This document shows, one piece after another, positions 7,747 through 14,552 of a stretch of DNA of 64,000 nt. This DNA comes from SIAQ01 sp963767835 (lineage in GTDB: Bacteria > Planctomycetota > Planctomycetia > Gemmatales > Gemmataceae). The notes under the pieces are model-generated. The model made no database searches and was not told where the DNA came from. It saw nothing but the letters and a program-made list of their open reading frames with translations. Made by a program: the position numbers and the translations under genes. The stretch covers positions 372,001 to 436,000 of the forward strand of contig CAVYFY010000015.1 of the NCBI GenBank assembly GCA_963767835.1, in the 5' to 3' direction. Position 1 is the stretch's first letter. Each line of letters begins with the position of its first letter.

Positions 7747-8475
7747 ATGGGTCAAAAAGTGCGTCCGACCGGATTCCGCACCGGTATCATGCTCGACTGG
7801 CAGAGCACCTGGTACGCCGGCAAGCAGGAGTTCGCCGAGCTGCTCGTCGAGGATTTCAAGATCCGCGAGCACGTGATGAAATTCGTCCGTAAGCGCGTCA
7901 AGCAAGGCCGGCCAGGGATTTCGTCGATCCGCATCGAGCGCACCCGCGAGCAAACCACGGTATTCATTTACTCCGCCCGAGTCGGCGTAATCATCGGCAA
8001 GAAGGGGACAGAAGTCGAAAAACTGACGAAGGAGCTCGAAGACCTCACGCACCGCCGCACCGAGGTCAAGACGATGGAAGTCGCCCGCCCCGAAGTGGAC
8101 GCTCAGCTTGTCGCCGAGGACATCGCCGATCAGCTGGAAAAACGGCAAAGCTTCCGCCGCACCATGAAACGCGGCATGGAGCAGACTATGGAGGCCGGCG
8201 CCAAAGGGATTCGTATTCAATTGGCAGGTCGCCTGGGTGGGTCGGAAATGGCCCGCTGCGAAACCTCCATGGAAGGCAGCATCCCGCTCTCTACCTTGCG
8301 GGCGAAAATCGATTACGGCTTCGCCGAGGCCAAGACCGCCCAGGGACACATCGGCGTCAAGATCTGGATCAACAACGGCGACTTCCTGGATGACGGCGAT
8401 GCCACCACCGCTCCCAGCGCCCAAAAGGTCAGGCCTCAAAAGAGACGACGTGGCCCCGGAGGAGGAGGACAGTAA
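7747..8475 (+). CDS. rpsC: 30S ribosomal protein S3
   Basis: 242 residues from ATG 7747 (MGQKVRPTGFRTG), the expected S3 start, with GGAG upstream. KH-domain loop VGVIIGKKGTEVEKL, then RRTMKRGMEQTMEAGAKGIR and the C-terminal block IPLSTLRAKIDYGFAEA. The tail is basic. S3 helps form the mRNA entry channel. Its TAA overlaps the rplP ATG by one base (TAATG), implying translational coupling. Confidence 0.95.
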   Translation: MGQKVRPTGFRTGIMLDWQSTWYAGKQEFAELLVEDFKIREHVMKFVRKRVKQGRPGISSIRIERTREQTTVFIYSARVGVIIGKKGTEVEKLTKELEDLTHRRTEVKTMEVARPEVDAQLVAEDIADQLEKRQSFRRTMKRGMEQTMEAGAKGIRIQLAGRLGGSEMARCETSMEGSIPLSTLRAKIDYGFAEAKTAQGHIGVKIWINNGDFLDDGDATTAPSAQKVRPQKRRRGPGGGGQ

Positions 8476-8894
8476 TGCCGCAAATGCCGAAACGAGTGAA
8501 GTTCCGCAAGAACCAGCGCGGCAAGGTCAAGGGCAACGCCATGCGCGGCAACTATGTCGCCTTCGGTGAGTTCGGCTTGCAGTCGCTCGATGCAGGCTGG
8601 CTGTCGGCTGAGTCGATTGAAGCGGGGCGTGTGACCGCGAGCCATTTCATGCGCGGCGAAGGCCGGCTGTACATCCGCGTCTTTCCGCACAAGTCGGTGA
8701 CGTCGATTCCGGCCGAGACGCGCATGGGCAAGGGCAAGGGGGAACCCGAATACTGGGCCGCCGTCGTCAAGCCCGGCATGATCATGTTCGAGATCGGCGG
8801 CGTCCCGGAAGCCGCCGCCCGTGAATGCCTGGCACGCGTGGCGTACAAGATGCCGTTCAAGTGCCGGCTGGTGGCCCGGCGGCCGAATATTTAG
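8475..8894 (+). CDS. rplP: 50S ribosomal protein L16
   Basis: 139 residues starting MPQMPKRVKFRKNQRGKVKG, with GEFGLQSLDAGWLSAESIEA and the C-terminal AYKMPFKCRLVARR. L16 organises the A-site tRNA elbow contact. The start overlaps the rpsC stop by one base. Confidence 0.95.
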   Translation: MPQMPKRVKFRKNQRGKVKGNAMRGNYVAFGEFGLQSLDAGWLSAESIEAGRVTASHFMRGEGRLYIRVFPHKSVTSIPAETRMGKGKGEPEYWAAVVKPGMIMFEIGGVPEAAARECLARVAYKMPFKCRLVARRPNI

Positions 8895-9020
8895 TGGTGA
8901 GCGGTGAGTGGTGAGTGGTGAGTGGTCAATAAGAGCCGCTTGCAATTCGCCGCTGGCCGCTCGCCTGGTTGGTGAAGAGTGAATTAGGTGCTTGGTTTTA
9001 TCGACCACTCACCAAGGTGA
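8893..9020. repeat. GGTGAGT direct repeats with distal complement
   Basis: Several tandem copies of GGTGAGT or GGTGAGC follow the rplP stop (about 8895-8929). The complement GACCACTCACC lies at 9003-9013. The rplP-rpmC spacer can therefore form a long hairpin. Confidence 0.5.
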
Positions 9021-9024
9021 TGCC

Positions 9025-9247
9025 ATGAAATCCGACGACCTGCGGCAGATGAGCGATGAGCAGCTCGGATCTGACGCTCAAAGAAACCGTGAAGAACTTG
9101 TTCCACCTGCGCTTCCAGTCGGCCACCGATCGCCTGGAGACGCCGAGTGAAATTCAGAAAGCCAAGCGCGACGTGGCCCGGATCCACACCATCCTGCTGG
9201 AGCGCCAGCGCGGCATCCGGGGCCAGACGCCGACGCAAGCCACGTGA
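9025..9247 (+). CDS. rpmC: 50S ribosomal protein L29 (frame break at 9067)
   Basis: ATG 9025 starts MKSDDLRQMSDEQL. One extra G at 9067 shifts the frame, and L29 resumes at 9068 as DLTLKETVKNLFHLRFQ, then AKRDVARIHTILLERQRG. Joined, this is a normal L29 of about 73 residues lying between L16 and S17 as usual. The single base sits in a GG pair and is best read as a sequence error. L29 lies near the tunnel exit beside L23. Confidence 0.88.
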
Positions 9248-9258
9248 GGAATTGCGGA

Positions 9259-9564
9259 ATGACAATCCAGGTACGAGGACAGCGCCGCACCGCCGTCGGC
9301 GTCGTGACGCGTGACAAGATGAACAAGACCCGCCGCGTGGAGATTCCGCGCCTGGTCAAGCATCCGCGCTATGGCAAATACATCAAACGCCGCACGATCT
9401 GCTACGTCCACGACGAAATGAACGAATCGCACATGGGGGATACGGTCGAAATCATGGAAGCCCGGCCCATGTCGAAGCTGAAGTGCTGGCGTTTGATCCG
9501 CGTGGTGAAGAAAGCGCCGACCCAGGCGGCGGCGCCAAGCGAACTGGCGCCGGCGGCTGTGTAA
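9259..9564 (+). CDS. rpsQ: 30S ribosomal protein S17
   Basis: 101 residues from ATG 9259 (MTIQVRGQRRTAVGVVTRDK), preceded by GAGGA. The S17 blocks KYIKRRTICYVHDEMNESHM, GDTVEIMEARPMSKLKCWRL are present. An Ala/Pro-rich tail follows, longer than in E. coli. S17 is a primary 16S rRNA binder. Confidence 0.93.
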   Translation: MTIQVRGQRRTAVGVVTRDKMNKTRRVEIPRLVKHPRYGKYIKRRTICYVHDEMNESHMGDTVEIMEARPMSKLKCWRLIRVVKKAPTQAAAPSELAPAAV

Positions 9565-9575
9565 TAATTATTGAT

Positions 9576-9650
9576 GCCAAGCCCCAGGACAAACGCAGCG
9601 ATCCTGGGGGTAGAAACCCCAGGAACGCTACCGCTTATCCGGGGGCTTTG
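9576..9650. repeat. AAGCCCCAGGA palindromic repeat
   Basis: AAGCCCCAGGACAAACGCAG is followed by its near-complement ending CTTATCCGGGGGCTT, filling the rpsQ-rplN spacer. A single arm of the same family (AAGCCCCAGGATAAGCGCAG) occurs after secY at 15968. Confidence 0.65.
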
Positions 9651-9661
9651 AGAGATTTCCG

Positions 9662-10033
9662 ATGATTCAGATGTATACGTATCTTGACGTGGCCGACAAC
9701 ACCGGCGCGAAGGAATGCATGTGCATCAAGGTGCTCGGCGGCACGAAGCGGCGCTACGCCAGCCTGGGCGATGTCATCATTGCCAGCGTTAAGAAGGCGA
9801 TTCCCGGCGGCGATGTCAAGCCTGGGGACGTGATCAAGGGAGTGGTGGTGCGCGTCAAGAAAACGATGCGCCGCGACGACGGCAGCTATGTCCGCTTTGA
9901 TCGCAACGCCATGGTCATCCTTAACAAGGAAGACGACAACCCGCGCGGCACGCGCATCTTCGGGGCCGTGGCCCGCGAGTTGCGCGACAAGGGGTACTTG
10001 AAGATTGTCAGCCTCGCCGCCGAGGTGGTTTGA
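9662..10033 (+). CDS. rplN: 50S ribosomal protein L14
   Basis: 123 residues starting MIQMYTYLDVADNTGAKECM, with GGTKRRYASLGDVIIASVKK, DDGSYVRFDRNAMVILNKED and FGAVARELRDKGYLKIVSLA. Complete. L14 forms an intersubunit bridge and is the site bound by the silencing factor RsfS. Confidence 0.95.
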   Translation: MIQMYTYLDVADNTGAKECMCIKVLGGTKRRYASLGDVIIASVKKAIPGGDVKPGDVIKGVVVRVKKTMRRDDGSYVRFDRNAMVILNKEDDNPRGTRIFGAVARELRDKGYLKIVSLAAEVV

Positions 10034-10036
10034 TTC

Positions 10037-10094
10037 TTTAGCCGGCGAGCTTGCTCGCCGCGAAGTGGCTCGGCGAGCAAGCTCGCCGGCTAAA
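10037..10094. repeat. Perfect 24-bp hairpin in the rplN-rplX spacer
   Basis: Arm TTTAGCCGGCGAGCTTGCTC..., 10037-10060, is exactly complementary to 10071-10094, with a 10-nt loop CGAAGTGGCT. There is no T-run, so it looks like a mobile-type palindrome rather than a terminator. Confidence 0.85.
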
Positions 10095-10112
10095 CCGGGA
10101 ATGAGTTTTGCC

Positions 10113-10477
10113 ATGCACATTCGCAAAGACGATATCGTGGAAGTGATCACCGGCGATGACGCCGGCACGGCGAAGGCCCGTACTACCGCCCGCGTCCTGC
10201 GCGTCTTGCCCGACAAGCGGAAAGTCGTTGTCGAAGGCGTCAACAAGGTCTATCGGCACATGCGCCCAGCCGGCGCAATCAGCAGGGCGGCCGGCTCTCC
10301 AAGGAGATGCCCGTCGCCGTCTCCAATGTCCTTCTGTACTGCTCCACCTGCCAGCGCGGCGTCCGCATCGGCAAACGTTACGCCGCCGACGGCCGCAAGG
10401 AGCGCTATTGCAAGAAGTGTGGCACCGGCATGGGATTTTTAAGCAAAGGCCGCGAGGCTTACGCGGAGAAAAAATAG
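10113..10477 (+). CDS. rplX: 50S ribosomal protein L24, zinc-ribbon type (frame break near 10276)
   Basis: Starts MHIRKDDIVEVITGDDAG at ATG 10113 (another ATG at 10101). The frame breaks after YRHMRPAG at about 10276, where one base is missing, and resumes as NQQGGRLSKEMPVAVSNVLL. The C-terminal half carries two CxxC pairs (CSTC and CKKC), a zinc-ribbon seen in some bacterial L24 proteins. The end is AYAEKK, stop 10475-10477. Total about 121 residues. L24 starts 50S assembly by binding 23S rRNA. Flanked on both sides by strong hairpin repeats. Confidence 0.88.
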
Positions 10478-10602
10478 GTCAGGCTTTCCGGTCTGACGAA
10501 GCCCCTTCGCGGGGCCGTCAGACTGGAAAGCCTGACCTACAAGAAGCGAGAAGCCCCTTCGCGGGGCCGTCAGGCTGGAAAGCCTGACCTACAAGAAGCG
10601 AG
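10478..10602. repeat. GTCAGGCTTTCC hairpin with partial second copy
   Basis: AGGTCAGGCTTTCCGGTCTGAC pairs with GTCAGACTGGAAAGCCTGACCT around GAAGCCCCTTCGCGGGGCC, itself a hairpin. The right half (GAAGCCCC ... CTACAAGAAGCGAG) is then repeated once more. A related copy lies at 14456. Confidence 0.75.
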
Positions 10603-10639
10603 ATTGGCGTCAGTTCCCGTCCGTTGACCGAGGTTCGTC

Positions 10640-11182
10640 ATGGCTCGTTTGCAGGACCGATATCAGCAAGAGATTCTCCCCGCGCTGAAAAACAAGCTTG
10701 CGCGCGCGAATGTCATGAGTCTGCCCAAGCTGCAGAAGATCGTCGTCAATATGGGCGTGGGCAAAGCGCTGCAGGACAAGAATCGCATGGAGCAAGCCGC
10801 CGAGCAGCTCACCTCCATTTGTGGCCAGCGCGTGCAGATCACCAAGGCGCGCATCGCCGTCAGCGCCTTCCGCCTGCGCCAGGGCAATGAGATCGGCTGC
10901 CGGGTCACGATGCGAGGCAAACGCATGTACGAGTTCCTCGACCGCTTCATCAGCGTCGCTCTGCCCCGTATCCGCGACTTTCGCGGCGTCAACCCGAAAA
11001 GCTTCGATGGCAACGGCAATTATACCGTCGGTCTGTCCGAGCAACTGGTTTTCCCGGAGATTGACCCCGACAAGGTGAACTTCACCCAGGGCATGGATAT
11101 CACCTTCGTCACCAATACCAAAAGCGATGACGAGGCCCGCGAGCTGTTGCGTTTGTTCGGCATGCCGTTCCGTGAAGCATGA
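10640..11182 (+). CDS. rplE: 50S ribosomal protein L5
   Basis: 180 residues. Blocks MSLPKLQKIVVNMGVGKALQ, ISVALPRIRDFRGVNPKSFD and GNGNYTVGLSEQLVFPEID are L5. It binds 5S rRNA and contacts the P-site tRNA. ATG 10640 follows GAGG. Complete and in the usual place after rplX. Confidence 0.95.
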   Translation: MARLQDRYQQEILPALKNKLARANVMSLPKLQKIVVNMGVGKALQDKNRMEQAAEQLTSICGQRVQITKARIAVSAFRLRQGNEIGCRVTMRGKRMYEFLDRFISVALPRIRDFRGVNPKSFDGNGNYTVGLSEQLVFPEIDPDKVNFTQGMDITFVTNTKSDDEARELLRLFGMPFREA

Positions 11183-11185
11183 TTC

Positions 11186-11239
11186 GCTTACGTTTAGCGC
11201 TCGCAGGTTCCAGTCGAGCGATCCGTCGTAAGCGGTAAG
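11186..11239. repeat. REP-like hairpin, TTTAGCG family, copy 3
   Basis: GCTTACGTTTAGCGCTCG (11186-11203) opposes CGAGCGATCCGTCGTAAGC, an imperfect match with seven outer and six inner pairs. It lies between rplE and the S14 gene. Confidence 0.6.
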
Positions 11240-11251
11240 AAGGAAATCGAA

Positions 11252-11482
11252 ATGTCCACGACCGCCAAGAAAGTCGAGCACGAGCGCAATCTCAAGAAGA
11301 TTGAGCTGCACAAATCGGGCAAGAAGAAGATGTTGCCTCGCGATTTGATTCGGATTCGCATGCGCTGCCGGCTGTGCGGCCGCCCTCGCGCGGTCTATCG
11401 CAAGTTCAGCATTTGCCGAATCTGCTTCCGCGACATGGCCAACAAGGGGCTGATCCCGGGCGTGCAAAAAGCGAGCTGGTAA
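11252..11482 (+). CDS. rpsN: 30S ribosomal protein S14, zinc-binding form
   Basis: 76 residues with cysteines C39, C42, C55 and C58 (CRLC, CRIC), the four ligands of the zinc-binding S14 type, and the C-terminal block FRDMANKGLIPGVQKASW. It is longer at the N terminus than the common 61-residue zinc form. It sits between L5 and S8 as in most bacteria. The zinc form usually implies dependence on adequate zinc. Confidence 0.93.
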   Translation: MSTTAKKVEHERNLKKIELHKSGKKKMLPRDLIRIRMRCRLCGRPRAVYRKFSICRICFRDMANKGLIPGVQKASW

Positions 11483-11496
11483 CGTGTAACGGCTTG

Positions 11497-11534
11497 CGTT
11501 TTGCGCTCGCGTGGCGCCATGCGAGCGCTGAACG
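11497..11534. repeat. REP-like hairpin, TTTAGCG family, copy 4
   Basis: CGTTTTGCGCTCGC (11497-11510) pairs with GCGAGCGCTGAACG (11521-11534) at 12 of 14 positions. The loop contains the self-complementary TGGCGCCA. Confidence 0.65.
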
Positions 11535-11558
11535 TAAACCACGAGGAGATTTAGCAGC

Positions 11559-12005
11559 ATGATGACCGATTCGATTGCCGACATGTTGACGCGCATCCGC
11601 AACGCGAATCGCATCGAGTCGCCGGCGGTGGACATGCCTTCAACGAAGGTAAAAGTTACCATCGCACAGGTGCTCAAGGACGAGGGCTTCGTGGTGGATT
11701 ACCAGGTCGGCAAGCTGGCCGCCGGCGCCGATGGCAGGCTCGCCTTCACGACCGAGGTTGACGACAAGGATCCCAAGAAGGTGCTGCGGATCTTCCTGAA
11801 ATACGGCCCCGACGGCGAGCGCGTCATTCGGCGCATTCAGCGCGTGTCGAAGCCGGGGCGTCGGCTTTATCTGGGCTACAAGGACATCAAGCCGATCTTG
11901 CAAGGGATGGGCATCTCCGTGGTCAGCACCAGCCGCGGCGTCATGAGCGACCGCAAAGCGCGAGCGGAGCGTCTGGGCGGCGAATTGCTGTGCCACGTAT
12001 GGTAG
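11559..12005 (+). CDS. rpsH: 30S ribosomal protein S8
   Basis: 148 residues from ATG 11559, with a second ATG next to it. MTDSIADMLTRIRNANRIES and the C-terminal signature GISVVSTSRGVMSDRKAR are typical. It is longer than E. coli S8 (130), with extra residues in the middle. It binds the central domain of 16S rRNA. GAGGAGA lies upstream. Confidence 0.94.
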   Translation: MMTDSIADMLTRIRNANRIESPAVDMPSTKVKVTIAQVLKDEGFVVDYQVGKLAAGADGRLAFTTEVDDKDPKKVLRIFLKYGPDGERVIRRIQRVSKPGRRLYLGYKDIKPILQGMGISVVSTSRGVMSDRKARAERLGGELLCHVW

Positions 12006-12092
12006 GAAAACTCGAAATTCGAATCTCGAAATCCGAAACAAATTCGGATTTCGGTTTTGTTTCGGATTTCGATATTCGGATTTCGAATTTAG
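12006..12092. repeat. TTCGAAATCCGAAA-type AT-rich hairpin, copy 1
   Basis: Starts GAAAACTCGAAATTCGAATC and ends with the complementary GGATTTCGAATTT. The words CGAAATCCGAAACAAATTCG and CGGATTTCG recur. The rpsH-rplF spacer is far more AT-rich than the flanking genes. A second copy is at 13111. Confidence 0.75.
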
Positions 12093-12099
12093 GTGAGCT

Positions 12100-12648
12100 A
12101 TGTCTCGTATCGGCAAACAACCCGTGGCCATTCCCGCCGGCGTCAAGGTTGCGCTGGCGGAAGGAAAAATCAAGGTCGAAGGCCCCAAGGGCAAGCTCGA
12201 ATTCTCCTGGCATCCGGCCATGAAGGTCGAATCGGACGGCAAGGCGGTCAAGATCAGCCGGCCGGATAACGAACGGCTCAACCGCGCCCTGCACGGGCTG
12301 ACGCGCTCGCTCATCAGCAACATGGTCGAGGGCGTGACCAAGGGATATGAGAAGAAGCTCAAGATCGAAGGCATCGGCTATCAGGCCAAGATCGATAAGA
12401 AAGCAGTCGTGCTGATGGTCGGTTATGCGAACCAGATCGTCAAGATGCCGCCCGATGGCGTGACCGTCGAATGCCCGGACGCGAACACGATTGTCATCAA
12501 GGGAGCGGACAAGCAAAAGGTCGGCCAGTTCGCCGCCGAGGTGCGTGCCGTCCGCAAGCCGGAGCCTTACAAGGGCAAAGGGATCATGTACGAAGGCGAG
12601 AAGATTCGCCGCAAAGAGGGCAAATCGTTCGCCAGCTCGGGGGCGTGA
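12100..12648 (+). CDS. rplF: 50S ribosomal protein L6
   Basis: 182 residues starting MSRIGKQPVAIPAGVKVALA, with NMVEGVTKGYEKKLKIEGIG and the L6 signature PEPYKGKGIMYEGEKIRRKE. Two alpha/beta halves as expected. It binds helix 97 near the factor-binding site. Complete. Confidence 0.95.
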   Translation: MSRIGKQPVAIPAGVKVALAEGKIKVEGPKGKLEFSWHPAMKVESDGKAVKISRPDNERLNRALHGLTRSLISNMVEGVTKGYEKKLKIEGIGYQAKIDKKAVVLMVGYANQIVKMPPDGVTVECPDANTIVIKGADKQKVGQFAAEVRAVRKPEPYKGKGIMYEGEKIRRKEGKSFASSGA

Positions 12649-12652
12649 GAAT

Positions 12653-12727
12653 TCCGCTTGCGTTTAGCGCTCGCGGAATCGCGCCGAATCGCCCGGCGCG
12701 TCGCAGCGAGCGCGAAGCCGCAAGCGG
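12653..12727. repeat. REP-like hairpin, TTTAGCG family, copy 5
   Basis: CCGCTTGCGTTTAGCGCTCG opposes CGAGCGCGAAGCCGCAAGCGG, with a second GC-rich hairpin (GCGCCGAATCGCCCGGCGCG) in the loop. It fills the rplF-rplR spacer. Confidence 0.65.
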
Positions 12728-12742
12728 CATAGCGAGGGAGTC

Positions 12743-13111
12743 ATGGATCAACAAAAAACCAAGCATCGCCGCCAACTACGGCGAAGCCGACATGTGCGCA
12801 GCAAGGTCGTCGGCACCGCGGAGCGTCCGCGCTTGACGGTCTTCCGCAGTTCCAAGCACATTTACGCCCAACTCATCGACGACGATTCGGGCGTCACCGT
12901 CGCGTCGGCGAGCAGCCGGACCAAGGATCTGCGCGCGTCCGTTCCTTACGGCGGCAATATCAAAGCGTCGCAGGCGGTCGGCAAGAAATTGGCCGAAGCC
13001 GCCCTCGCCAAGGGCATCAAGCTGGCGGCGTTTGACCGCGGGCATTACCGTTATCATGGCCGGGTCAAGGCCTTGGCCGACGCGGCGCGCGAAGGCGGGT
13101 TGAAGTTCTGA
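12743..13111 (+). CDS. rplR: 50S ribosomal protein L18
   Basis: 122 residues. RRSRHVRSKVVGTAERPRLT, VFRSSKHIYAQLIDDDSGVT and the C-terminal YRYHGRVKALADAAREGGLK identify L18, the 5S rRNA binder. ATG 12743 follows GAGGGAG. Confidence 0.95.
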   Translation: MDQQKTKHRRQLRRSRHVRSKVVGTAERPRLTVFRSSKHIYAQLIDDDSGVTVASASSRTKDLRASVPYGGNIKASQAVGKKLAEAALAKGIKLAAFDRGHYRYHGRVKALADAAREGGLKF

Positions 13112-13237
13112 AATCCGAAATTCGAATCTCGAAATCCGAAACAAATTCGAAATTCGAATCGGAATAATGGGAGGATTCTTTCGGGATTCGGATTTCGGAA
13201 TTGTTTCGGATTTCGAGATTCGAATTTCGGATTTTGA
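13111..13237. repeat. TTCGAAATCCGAAA-type AT-rich hairpin, copy 2
   Basis: AATCCGAAATTCGAATCTCG is matched at the far end by CGAGATTCGAATTTCGGATT, giving arms of about 40 bp around an off-centre core. Same family as 12006-12092. Confidence 0.8.
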
Positions 13238-13245
13238 GGTAAGTG

Positions 13246-13770
13246 ATGGCCAAAGATCAACGTGACGGTCGGCGCGACGACAAGAAGGAAGGGCGCGGCG
13301 AGGGGCTCGAGGAGCGGATCATCAAGATTCGCCGCTGCGCCGCCGTCGTCAAGGGCGGCCGCCGTTTCAGCTTCAACGCCATGGTGGTCGTCGGCGATCG
13401 CCAGGGGCGCGTCGCCTGGGGCTACGGCAAGGCCAACGAAGTTCCACCCGCCGTCGAGAAGGCGGCCAAGGAAGCCGAGAAGACGCTCAAGCAGCTCCCC
13501 AAGATTTCCATGAAGGGCGAGTCGATCCCGCACCGCGTGGTTGGCAAATTCGGGGCTAGCAAGGTGATTTTGGTTCCCGCTGGCCCCGGCACAGGCGTCA
13601 AGGCTGGCCCCGGCGTGCGCGATGTCCTCGTCGCCGCCGGTATCCACAATATTCTCACCAAGGTGCATGGCAGCACCAACGCCATCAATCTGGTCAAGGC
13701 CACCATCGACGGCCTCAAGCAGCTGCGCACCCGCGAGGAAGTCGCCCAGCTGCGCGGCGTCACGCTGTAA
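13246..13770 (+). CDS. rpsE: 30S ribosomal protein S5
   Basis: 174 residues from ATG 13246 (GAGG upstream; a GTG three bases earlier is less likely). KGGRRFSFNAMVVVGDRQGR, the loop GPGTGVKAGPGVRDVLVAAG and NAINLVKATIDGLKQLRT are S5. It shapes decoding fidelity. The charged N-terminal extension (DGRRDDKKEGRGEG) is longer than usual. rpmD, often next, is absent; rplO follows 16 bases on. Confidence 0.95.
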   Translation: MAKDQRDGRRDDKKEGRGEGLEERIIKIRRCAAVVKGGRRFSFNAMVVVGDRQGRVAWGYGKANEVPPAVEKAAKEAEKTLKQLPKISMKGESIPHRVVGKFGASKVILVPAGPGTGVKAGPGVRDVLVAAGIHNILTKVHGSTNAINLVKATIDGLKQLRTREEVAQLRGVTL

Positions 13771-13786
13771 TTAATCCGAGGAACTC

Positions 13787-14290
13787 ATGGATCTGTCAAC
13801 CGTACATCATGGCATCACCCGCCGCCCGCGCAAGAAGCGCGTGGGTCGGGGGCCCGGCTCGGGGCATGGCAAGACCTCGTCGCGCGGCAGCAAGGGGCAG
13901 TACGCCAGCGCCGGCGCCAAAAAACCCGCCTTCACCTTCGAAGGCGGCCAGATGCCCCTGTTTCGCCGCATCCCCAAACGCGGCTTCTCCCACGAAACCT
14001 GGGACAAGAAGTATCACGTGGTCAACGTCGGCGATCTCGACAAGCACTTCAACGACGGGGACACCGTCGATGCCGACGCTTTGAAGAAAGTGGGTCTCGC
14101 CAAGGGACCGGCGGACGGCGTGCGCATCCTCGGCACGGGCGAATTGGCCAAGAAGCTGACCGTGAAGGTCCATCACGTCTCGAAATCCGCCGACGAGAAG
14201 ATCAAGGCCAAAGGGGGCACGACCGAGATCATTCCGCTGCCGAAGAAGCCGGTCCGCAACAAAATGAAGCCGCCCAAGCCGGCCGAGTGA
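13787..14290 (+). CDS. rplO: 50S ribosomal protein L15
   Basis: 167 residues. The N-terminal RRPRKKRVGRGPGSGHGKTS and FEGGQMPLFRRIPKRGF are L15 landmarks, followed by a globular domain and a basic, Lys/Pro-rich end. ATG 13787 follows CGAGGAAC. Late-assembling 50S protein. Confidence 0.95.
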   Translation: MDLSTVHHGITRRPRKKRVGRGPGSGHGKTSSRGSKGQYASAGAKKPAFTFEGGQMPLFRRIPKRGFSHETWDKKYHVVNVGDLDKHFNDGDTVDADALKKVGLAKGPADGVRILGTGELAKKLTVKVHHVSKSADEKIKAKGGTTEIIPLPKKPVRNKMKPPKPAE

Positions 14291-14455
14291 AACGCCCTCG
14301 CCATGCAAGAAGTAGCGTTCAACTTGGTTGCGTTGTCGCTCATTGGCTTCGGCTCCCCGTTCGATTGACGCTGGAAGAAACGGCGCCCGGCGAATATGAT
14401 ATTCAGCGCTGAAATGATCTCTTGCTCGGATGGATCGCAAGCTGGTAACTTGTAA

Positions 14456-14522
14456 GTCAGGCTTTCTAGCCTGACAAGCGTCGGCCTTGGGCGCTTGGGT
14501 CAGGCTGGAAAGCCTGACCTAC
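14456..14522. repeat. GTCAGGCTTTCC hairpin, second site
   Basis: AGTCAGGCTTTCTAGCCTGAC and GTCAGGCTGGAAAGCCTGACCT flank a short spacer. Same family as 10478-10602. The rest of the rplO-secY gap (14291-14552) holds no gene that can be supported. Confidence 0.7.
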
Positions 14523-14552
14523 GGGGCCGGCTGTTTCTTTGAGGAATCCGCC

